DNA of 11,232 nucleotides from Bacteroidales bacterium Bact_16 (GTDB lineage Bacteria; Bacteroidota; Bacteroidia; Bacteroidales; UBA932), in contig LUZH01000052.1 of NCBI GenBank assembly GCA_001602885.1, positions 1 to 11,232 of the forward strand. The letters run 5' to 3'. Positions 6,932 to 11,232 of the stretch are shown one piece after another. The notes under the pieces are model-generated. The model saw only the letters and a list, made by a program, of their open reading frames with translations, was not told where the DNA came from and searched no databases. Made by a program: the position numbers and the translations under genes. Each line of letters opens with the position of its first letter. The first letter of the stretch is position 1.

Positions 6932-6963
6932 CAGGGGGTTTTGACGGCGTTGCAGGTGGTTTT
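6932..6963. promoter_or_regulatory. Direct repeat with 21-bp period, candidate LytTR operator
   Basis: CAGGGGGTTTT at 6932-6942 recurs as CAGGTGGTTTT at 6953-6963, 10 of 11 bases identical, with starts exactly 21 bp apart. LytTR proteins typically bind two imperfect direct repeats about two helical turns apart with a GTT core, and both copies contain GTT. The pair lies between the LytTR-type gene and the divergent membrane gene, just upstream of the latter's promoter. Confidence 0.5.
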
Positions 6964-6984
6964 CGCCTTGCTATTTTCAAGGCG
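6964..6984. repeat. Inverted repeat overlapping the -33 region of the ExbB-like gene
   Basis: CGCCTTG (6964-6970) and CAAGGCG (6978-6984) are perfect 7-bp arms around a 7-base spacer. The left arm contains the predicted -33 TTG, so a protein bound here would block the promoter. It starts one base after the direct-repeat pair. Confidence 0.45.
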
Positions 6985-6998
6985 CCCGCCGATCTTTG
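6968..6998 (+). promoter_or_regulatory. Candidate promoter of the ExbB-like gene
   Basis: TTG (6968-6970), 20 bp, then GATCTTTG (6991-6998), seven of eight bases of TAnnTTTG. Transcription would start near 7003-7005, leaving a leader of about 20 bases that is A-rich and lacks a Shine-Dalgarno sequence. Confidence 0.5.
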
Positions 6999-7025
6999 CA
7001 GAAACAATAAACAAACAACTATACT

Positions 7026-7364
7026 ATGCTTAACACTTCCTTTATTGTCAGCCTTCCCGAGCTGTTCGTCTCCGGCGGCACCTTCTTCATGCTTCTGGTG
7101 TCCCTGCTGCTGATCGCGCTGCTGGTCGCAGCCTGGAAGGCCCCCCGCTGGGTCAAGGAGATCGGCCTCGCGGCTCTTGTCGTCGGCATCTTCAGTATGA
7201 TGCTGGGCCTCGTCAATGCGCTTGATGTGATCCACCAGGCCGGCGACATCCCTCAGTCGGTCGTCGCCGGCGGCCTGATGGTCTGCCTCATCTGCCCGAT
7301 GTACGGCATGATCGTCTACTTCATCTCCCTGGTCATCAGGGTGATCCAGAAGCCGAGAGCCTAG
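7026..7364 (+). CDS. Very small ExbB/TolQ-like three-helix membrane protein
   Basis: A 112-residue integral membrane protein with helices at about 20-37, 47-65 and 78-105. The last two resemble the helix pair of MotA/TolQ/ExbB proton-channel proteins: GLAALVVGIFSMMLGLVNAL followed by a short polar loop (HQAGDIPQ) and SVVAGGLMVCLICPMYGMIV, comparable to the family's GLxGTVxGI and APGIAEALIATAxG blocks. ExbB normally has about 220-240 residues with a long cytoplasmic domain between helices 1 and 2; here that loop is only about nine residues (KAPRWVKEI). In my alignment by eye, the conserved Glu and Thr of the last helix are Val86 and Pro91, so proton conduction is doubtful. No ExbD/TolR gene is adjacent. 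It lies divergent to the LytTR-type regulator and ends before a hairpin terminator. It could be a family member or only a fold resemblance. Confidence 0.8.
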   Translation: MLNTSFIVSLPELFVSGGTFFMLLVSLLLIALLVAAWKAPRWVKEIGLAALVVGIFSMMLGLVNALDVIHQAGDIPQSVVAGGLMVCLICPMYGMIVYFISLVIRVIQKPRA

Positions 7365-7390
7365 CGGACCGCAGGCTCCCGTGAAAGGCA

Positions 7391-7422
7391 AGGACCGCCG
7401 ACCCGATGGGGCCGGCGGTCCT
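7391..7422. terminator. Hairpin terminator between convergent genes
   Basis: AGGACCGCCG (7391-7400) pairs perfectly with CGGCGGTCCT (7413-7422); an A/C mismatch then CCC/GGG closes a GATG loop. The stem is very stable but the T-tracts are poor on both sides (GTTAT on plus, GCCTTTC on minus). It lies 26 bases after the ExbB-like gene and 22 bases beyond the end of the convergent barrel gene. Confidence 0.65.
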
Positions 7423-7444
7423 GTTATACGGGGGCCTGAAGGCG

Positions 7445-8005
7445 CTAGAGCACGAACAGGAAGCCGAAGTTGACGGAGAACATGGACAGGCCGATGTTCA
7501 TCTCCTGGACCTTGGTGTTCAGGCCGAGCAGATAGGAAATGCTGGGCTCGAAGGCGAAACGGTCGGTGATGAAGAAGGAGTAACCGGCATTCAGCTCGAC
7601 GCCCAGGGTGTTGGCCTTGATGGCGTCGTCGGCCTTGCTGGAGACGTCGTTCTTGATGGAGGCGGTGCCGAGGACGAGTTTGGCGCCGGCATAGACATTG
7701 GGAATCACGTAGTAGCGAGCTCCGACATAGACGTCGAGCGCCGTGGCGCCGGATTCGTCATATTTGCCGGTCTGGAGGCCGAGTCCCGCCATCACGGCGA
7801 GGTCGTCCATGATAGCGTAGCCACCGGAAGCCTGAAGACCGAAGCGGGAGAAGCTCTGCTTTGCGCCTTCATGGGAGACGGTGACCCCGTTGAAACTCAT
7901 GTTGGTCAGCGTGGGGCTCAACAGGATCTTGCCTTTGGAAACAGTCTGTGCGGATGCGACCGTTACTAACAGGCACCCGACAAGGATGGCAAATAATTTT
8001 TTCAT
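7445..8005 (-). CDS. Small outer-membrane beta-barrel protein
   Basis: A 186-residue protein with Sec signal peptide MKKLFAILVGCLLVTVASAQ, cleaved after Ala19. The mature part consists of alternating hydrophobic strands separated by short turns: FGLQASGGYAIMDDLAVMAG, ALDVYVGARYYVIPNVYAGAKLVLG, LGVELNAGYSFFITDRFAFEPSISYLLGL and a last strand ending GFLFVL. This is the pattern of 8-stranded porin-like barrels of the OmpW/OmpA-barrel type (PF13505-like), usually 150-220 residues, so it looks complete. It lacks the OmpA peptidoglycan-binding domain. Function is unknown: such proteins are structural, adhesion or uptake components. The signal peptide decides strand and start over the long opposite frame. 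It is transcribed alone, divergent from the efflux operon with 88 bases between; shared regulation with that operon is possible but unproven. Confidence 0.88.
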   Translation of the reverse strand: MKKLFAILVGCLLVTVASAQTVSKGKILLSPTLTNMSFNGVTVSHEGAKQSFSRFGLQASGGYAIMDDLAVMAGLGLQTGKYDESGATALDVYVGARYYVIPNVYAGAKLVLGTASIKNDVSSKADDAIKANTLGVELNAGYSFFITDRFAFEPSISYLLGLNTKVQEMNIGLSMFSVNFGFLFVL

Positions 8006-8028
8006 GGGTTATTAGATTTTTGTCGGCA

Positions 8029-8059
8029 TAAATGTAAGGTTATTCTTTAATAATTCAAA
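8029..8059 (-). promoter_or_regulatory. Promoter of the outer-membrane barrel gene
   Basis: Minus strand TTTG (8056-8059), 19 bp, then TACATTTA (8029-8036), seven of eight bases of the -7 consensus. The start codon is 23 bases past the -7 box, a normal leader for these genes. Confidence 0.55.
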
Positions 8060-8069
8060 GAAATTCAAA
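8052..8069. repeat. Direct repeat with 10-bp period in the divergent promoter region
   Basis: AATTCAAA occurs at 8052-8059 and again at 8062-8069, one helical turn apart. The first copy contains the -33 element of the minus-strand promoter. A reversed partial copy (TTTGAA, 8083-8088) overlaps the plus-strand -7 box. This may be an operator serving both genes, or chance in AT-rich DNA. Confidence 0.3.
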
Positions 8070-8078
8070 CAATTATCG

Positions 8079-8086
8079 TATATTTG
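8079..8086 (+). promoter_or_regulatory. Candidate -7 box of the efflux operon, near-leaderless
   Basis: TATATTTG matches TAnnTTTG exactly, but no TTG/TTTG lies 19-21 bp upstream. The ATG at 8094 follows after 7 bases, so transcription from this box would give almost no leader. An activator could replace the missing -33 element. Confidence 0.4.
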
Positions 8087-8093
8087 AACTATT

Positions 8094-9359
8094 ATGATCA
8101 AACTATTCGCACTCATCGCGGGCATTTTCCTGCCTGTAGCCGGGCTATTCTGCGGGACGCCGCTCTCGCTGGAAGCCTGCCGGGAGGCAGCCCGGCAGGC
8201 CGGCCATTTCGAGGAGCTCTACCGGCTCAACGAGATGGACCTGGATGCGCAGAAAGCCGTCGCGGACGACCCCTACAAGTTCTCCCTGAGTGCGTACGGC
8301 GCCGCCAGCTATCAGACGGACGCCCCCAATCCCGCCAGCCTGACGGACTTCCCGTTTGTGCTCCACTCCAGCCCCAAGTTCCAATATCATTCCGGGTTCC
8401 TGCTCACGCAGACCATCTATAGCGGCGGCAGCCGCCGGCTCCGCCGGGACCGCGCCGAGCTGGACAACGCCATCGGGCGCCTGGACCTGGACCGCCGGAG
8501 CGTCGAGCTGGACGGCCTGGTGGACGAAGTGTACCTGAGCATCTTGCTCGCGCGCAAGCGGGACGAGATCCTCTCCCGCCAGCTGAACAGCCTGCAGATC
8601 AAACGCGCAGATGCGCGCGAAGCGTTCGGGCAGGGGGCGGCCTATCAGGACGCCGTGCTGGCGCTGGAGGCGCAGTGCGCGCGTCTCGAAGCCGAACTGG
8701 CCGGCAACGCCTCCCAGACGGAAGGCGCCCTGGCGATGCTCGCCGCGCTCACCGGCCTGCCCGTCGACGCCTCCACGGAGCTGGAGCTCCCCGGCGTCGG
8801 GGACCCGGCCGCCGGCGTCCCCGATCCCGGCCTGGCCCGGCTGGACCTGGAGCTCCGCCGGATCGAGCTGGACAAGCAGCTGGCCCACGCCGCGGCGCGC
8901 CCGTCGCTCAAGGCCTTCGGCACCGTCGGCTACGGCCGCTGGCCGCTCAATTTCTTCGAGCGCAAAGCCGATGTCTATGGCGTGGCCGGCCTGACCCTCG
9001 TGGTGCCGATCACCGGCTGGCGCAGCGTGCGCCAGAACACCTCGCTGCTGGACCAGGCCGCCCGCCGGCTGGCGCTGGAGCGCGACAACCTCGAGCGCCG
9101 GCGGCAGGTGGCCCTGCTGCAATATGACGCCGAGATCGCACGCTACGAGGCGCTGATCGCGGCCAACGACCGCACCGTCGCCAAATGTGAAGCGCTCTGC
9201 GAAGAGCTGGACAAGCTCGTCGCGCAGGGCGTATCTTCCCTCTCTGACTACCTGTCGGCGCAGGAACAGCTCGCGGCCGCCCTTCTCGACGGCGAGCTGT
9301 ATGCCATGCTCCGGCTCCAACAACAACTGCTGCGAAAGCAATATATCTCCAAGCTATGA
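8094..9359 (+). CDS. TolC-family outer-membrane efflux channel
   Basis: A 421-residue TolC-like protein forming the outer-membrane exit duct for the pump encoded downstream. An N-terminal signal peptide (about 1-21) is followed by the first repeat LSLEACREAARQ (25-36), a strand block with LLTQTIYSGG (103-112), then long heptad-like helices rich in Leu, Arg and Glu. The second repeat starts near 251 and has the conserved strand GLTLVVPITGWRSVRQ (299-314). The ending GVSSLSDYLSAQEQLAAALL (379-398) is the typical last helix. At 421 residues it is a little shorter than E. coli TolC (493) but has both repeats. Cys20 lies in GLFC, a poor lipobox, so lipidation is unlikely. The stop overlaps the next gene's start in ATGA (9356-9359), showing translational coupling to the adaptor. 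Confidence 0.92.
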   Translation: MIKLFALIAGIFLPVAGLFCGTPLSLEACREAARQAGHFEELYRLNEMDLDAQKAVADDPYKFSLSAYGAASYQTDAPNPASLTDFPFVLHSSPKFQYHSGFLLTQTIYSGGSRRLRRDRAELDNAIGRLDLDRRSVELDGLVDEVYLSILLARKRDEILSRQLNSLQIKRADAREAFGQGAAYQDAVLALEAQCARLEAELAGNASQTEGALAMLAALTGLPVDASTELELPGVGDPAAGVPDPGLARLDLELRRIELDKQLAHAAARPSLKAFGTVGYGRWPLNFFERKADVYGVAGLTLVVPITGWRSVRQNTSLLDQAARRLALERDNLERRRQVALLQYDAEIARYEALIAANDRTVAKCEALCEELDKLVAQGVSSLSDYLSAQEQLAAALLDGELYAMLRLQQQLLRKQYISKL

Positions 9360-10264
9360 CCCGACACCGTTCCTTCCCGGTCCTGCTCTGGGCCCTTGTG
9401 CTGCTGACCGCCTGCGGCCGGTCCGCCCGCCCGGACGCCTATGGCATCATCGATGCCCACAGTTGGATGGTCGCTTCCTCCGAAGCCGGCCAGATCGTCG
9501 ACCTGCAGGCAGAAGAAGGCTGCCGGCTGGCGCAGGGCGCCCTGGCCGTCCGGCTCGATACGGGCGCGCTGTCCCTGCAGCTGCGTGCCTTCGAGTCCCA
9601 GGTCCGGGCCCTCCGCCCGACGCTGCCGGACGTGGGCCGGCAGCTGGACGTGCTGTACCGCCAGCGGGAGGCGCTCGCCGGCGAGCAGACGCGCGTGGAC
9701 GCGCTGGTCGCCGCAGGAGCCGCGCCGTCGCGCAAGTCGGACGACGTGGCCGACCAGCTCCGCGTGCTCGACAGCCAGATCGCGGCCGCCCGGTCCTCGC
9801 TGTCCCGCGAGACGGCCGCCGTGCTGGCCAACATCTCGTCGCTGGAGTCGCAGGCCGACATCGTCCGCGACCGGATCGCGCGCTGCTCCGTCACGAACCC
9901 CGAAGACGGGACCGTGACGGCCGTCTATGTCCATCGCCATGAATTCGTGCCCGCCGGGCAGCCGATCTACAAGCTCTCCGACCTGCAGCATCTCTATGTG
10001 GACGCCTGGCTCGATGCCGCCACCCTGACGCGCGCGTCGCTGGGCGACCCGGTCGACGTGCGCGTCGACGCGCCGCAGGGCGGCCTGCACAAGGTCGGCG
10101 GCCGGATTACCTATATCGCGGAAGAAGCGGAGTTCACGCCCAACAAGGTGCTGACCCGCGACACGCGCGCGAAGCAGGTGTACCACGTCCGGATCGACTT
10201 GGACGAGGACGCGCAGCTGCGTCCGGGCATGCCCGCGGAAATCCATCTGATCGACCGCAGATGA
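9356..10264 (+). CDS. HlyD/YbhG-type periplasmic adaptor lipoprotein of an ABC exporter
   Basis: A 302-residue membrane-fusion protein linking an inner-membrane ABC pump to the TolC-like channel. The N-terminus ends in lipobox LTAC with lipidation on Cys20, anchoring it to the outer leaflet of the inner membrane. The order is: first lipoyl half-motif with SEAGQIVDLQAEEGCRLAQG (42-61), an alpha-helical hairpin at about 68-178, second lipoyl half-motif NPEDGTVTAVYVHRHEFVPAG (181-201), then a beta-barrel domain (213-300). The segment EFTPNKVLTRDTRAKQVYHV and the ending LRPGMPAEIHL are characteristic of the YbhG-like group, as I recall it. The start is fixed by the signal and the ATGA overlap with the channel gene; the stop overlaps the ATPase start in the same way. 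Partners should be the ABC ATPases downstream. Substrate not predictable: drugs, lipids or other hydrophobics are possible. Confidence 0.92.
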   Translation: MTRHRSFPVLLWALVLLTACGRSARPDAYGIIDAHSWMVASSEAGQIVDLQAEEGCRLAQGALAVRLDTGALSLQLRAFESQVRALRPTLPDVGRQLDVLYRQREALAGEQTRVDALVAAGAAPSRKSDDVADQLRVLDSQIAAARSSLSRETAAVLANISSLESQADIVRDRIARCSVTNPEDGTVTAVYVHRHEFVPAGQPIYKLSDLQHLYVDAWLDAATLTRASLGDPVDVRVDAPQGGLHKVGGRITYIAEEAEFTPNKVLTRDTRAKQVYHVRIDLDEDAQLRPGMPAEIHLIDRR

Positions 10265-11154
10265 TAGCGTCCGAGGCCATCAGCAAGCGTTTCGGCCCGC
10301 AGCAGGCCCTCCGGGAGGTCTCGTTCCGCGTAGAAGACGGCGAGATCGTGGCGCTGATGGGCGCCAACGGCGCGGGCAAATCCACCTTGTTCGACATCCT
10401 CGCCACGATCGACCCCGATTTCGAGGGGAATGCGACCGTGGCCGGCTTCGACGTCCGGCGCAGCCCGGTCGAGGCCCGCAGCCGCATCGGCTACGTCCCG
10501 GGCCGCTTCTCCCTGTACGGCGACCTGAGCGTCGCGGAGAACCTCGCCTTCTTCGCCGGCGCCTACGGCTGCCGGGCGGAGGATATCGGGCGCTTCTCGC
10601 CCTTCCTGTGGCGCAGCATCGCGGATTTCTCCGACTACCGGGCCGATACGCTGTCCGGCGGCATGAAGCAGAAGCTGTCCATCTGCTGCGCGCTGGTCCA
10701 CAACCCCGCGGTCCTGCTCCTGGACGAGCCGACCGTCGGCGTGGACCCCGTCTCCCGCCACGACATGTGGGAAGAGATCGGGGCGCTGCGCCGCCAGGGC
10801 GTGTCCGTGCTGGTGAGCACGCACTACCTGGACGAGGCGGCCCTGGCAGACAAGATCCTGTTCCTGCATCAGGGCGAGACGCTGCTGTTCGACAGTCCGG
10901 AGAGCATCGTCCGCTCCTATGCCCACCGGCTCTTCACGCTGCCCTGCACGGCCACCGAGCTCCCGCAACTGGAGGCGGAGCTGGCCGACACGCCGGGCAT
11001 CCTCGACCACTATCTGTGGGGCGACAGCCTGCACATCACGGCGGACGGCTCCTACAGCGGCGCGCCGGTCTGCGGCCGCACGCCCAGCCGGATCGCGCCG
11101 AGCCTTGAGGACGTGTTCATCGACACCCTGACGACCGGGAGGACCCGCCTATGA
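10261..11154 (+). CDS. ABC transporter ATP-binding protein (first of two)
   Basis: A 297-residue nucleotide-binding subunit energising the exporter. Motifs in order: Walker A GANGAGKST (34-42), Q-loop region YVPGRFSLYGDLS (78-90), signature LSGGMKQK (131-138), Walker B VLLLDEPT (151-158) with catalytic Glu156, D-loop VGVDP and H-loop His188 in STHYLDEAA. The Q-loop position carries Gly81 instead of Gln; I recall PGRFSLY as usual in this Bacteroidales group, so it may be a clade trait rather than a defect. The C-terminal 80 residues are an extension of the ABC-2/drug-export type. It corresponds to the first half of the fused two-domain ATPase YbhF of E. coli, here as a separate gene. The start and stop are both within ATGA overlaps (with the adaptor gene at 10261 and the second ATPase at 11151). 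Permeases are expected just outside the window. Confidence 0.95.
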   Translation: MIASEAISKRFGPQQALREVSFRVEDGEIVALMGANGAGKSTLFDILATIDPDFEGNATVAGFDVRRSPVEARSRIGYVPGRFSLYGDLSVAENLAFFAGAYGCRAEDIGRFSPFLWRSIADFSDYRADTLSGGMKQKLSICCALVHNPAVLLLDEPTVGVDPVSRHDMWEEIGALRRQGVSVLVSTHYLDEAALADKILFLHQGETLLFDSPESIVRSYAHRLFTLPCTATELPQLEAELADTPGILDHYLWGDSLHITADGSYSGAPVCGRTPSRIAPSLEDVFIDTLTTGRTRL

Positions 11155-11232
11155 ACCTGGTCGACATCCGGAATATCAGCAAGCATTTCGGACGGCTGGC
11201 CGCCGTCGACGACGTCTCGCTGTCCCTGCAGG
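11151..11232 (+). CDS. Second ABC transporter ATP-binding protein, N-terminal fragment (cut by window end)
   Basis: The ATG at 11151 overlaps the previous stop in ATGA, and 27 codons are visible: MNLVDIRNISKHFGRLAAVD followed by DVSLSLQ. This is the standard opening of an ABC ATPase (I-x-x-I-S-K-x-F-G before the first beta strands), closely similar to the start of the preceding ATPase (SEAISKRFGPQQALREVSF). Walker A and everything after lie beyond the window. It would be the second half of a YbhF-like ATPase pair. Confidence 0.85.
   Translation, partial: MNLVDIRNISKHFGRLAAVDDVSLSLQ

Noticed and set aside
6880..7014. N-terminal extension of the LytTR-type regulator by 45 residues
   Set aside because: The extension covers the direct repeat, inverted repeat and promoter signals and adds a segment without helix or domain character before a natural membrane start at 6879.
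7406..7969. Plus-strand open frame opposite the barrel gene
   Set aside because: It starts inside the terminator hairpin and lacks any domain; the minus frame has a signal peptide and beta-strand pattern.
8145..10246. Two long minus-strand open frames across the channel and adaptor genes
   Set aside because: They are Gly/Arg/Val-rich antisense shadows; the plus-strand genes carry TolC and HlyD signatures with coupled junctions.
10111..11034. Minus-strand open frame across the ABC ATPase gene
   Set aside because: No motif; the plus frame has all ABC ATPase motifs.

Overview
The window looks like a chromosome fragment from a GC-rich member of the Bacteroidales (Bacteroidota), probably gut- or rumen-type. 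Three things point there: a SusC/SusD pair followed by a lipoprotein glycosidase, genes without clear Shine-Dalgarno sequences behind AT-rich leaders, and several promoters that fit the Bacteroides-type pattern of a -7 TAnnTTTG box with a TTTG/TTG element about 19-20 bp upstream. The genus cannot be fixed from the sequence alone.

Layout. (1) 1-4619, plus strand: the end of a polysaccharide-utilisation locus, with the C-terminal part of a SusC-type TonB-dependent transporter, a complete SusD-type lipoprotein and a GH43-type lipoprotein. It closes with a terminator shared with the convergent next gene. (2) 4703-5740, minus: an exported protein of unknown function. (3) 5822-5938, plus: a 38-residue acidic small protein, below usual annotation cutoffs. 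(4) 5986-6061, minus: tRNA-Gly(GCC) with its own promoter, separated from the small gene by a strong bidirectional terminator. (5) 6163-6879, minus, and 7026-7364, plus: a membrane-anchored LytTR-type regulator divergent from a very small ExbB/TolQ-like three-helix membrane protein. Their intergenic region holds an 11-bp direct repeat with 21-bp period and an inverted repeat over the predicted -33 element. (6) 7445-8005, minus: a small outer-membrane beta-barrel protein. (7) 8094-11232, plus: a tightly packed efflux operon of TolC-like channel, HlyD/YbhG-like lipoprotein adaptor, ABC ATPase and the start of a second ABC ATPase, each junction being an ATGA overlap.

Working together: the Sus genes would bind and import a glycan at the outer membrane while the GH43 protein trims it. 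The 3' operon resembles an ABC-2 type exporter of the YbhGFSR kind carrying its own outer-membrane channel; its permeases would lie just past the window. The LytTR/ExbB-like pair is the best candidate for a little-described regulatory unit. No CRISPR array, insertion sequence, prophage gene or rRNA is visible. No gene-free stretch exceeds 300 bases; the longest is 146 bases.
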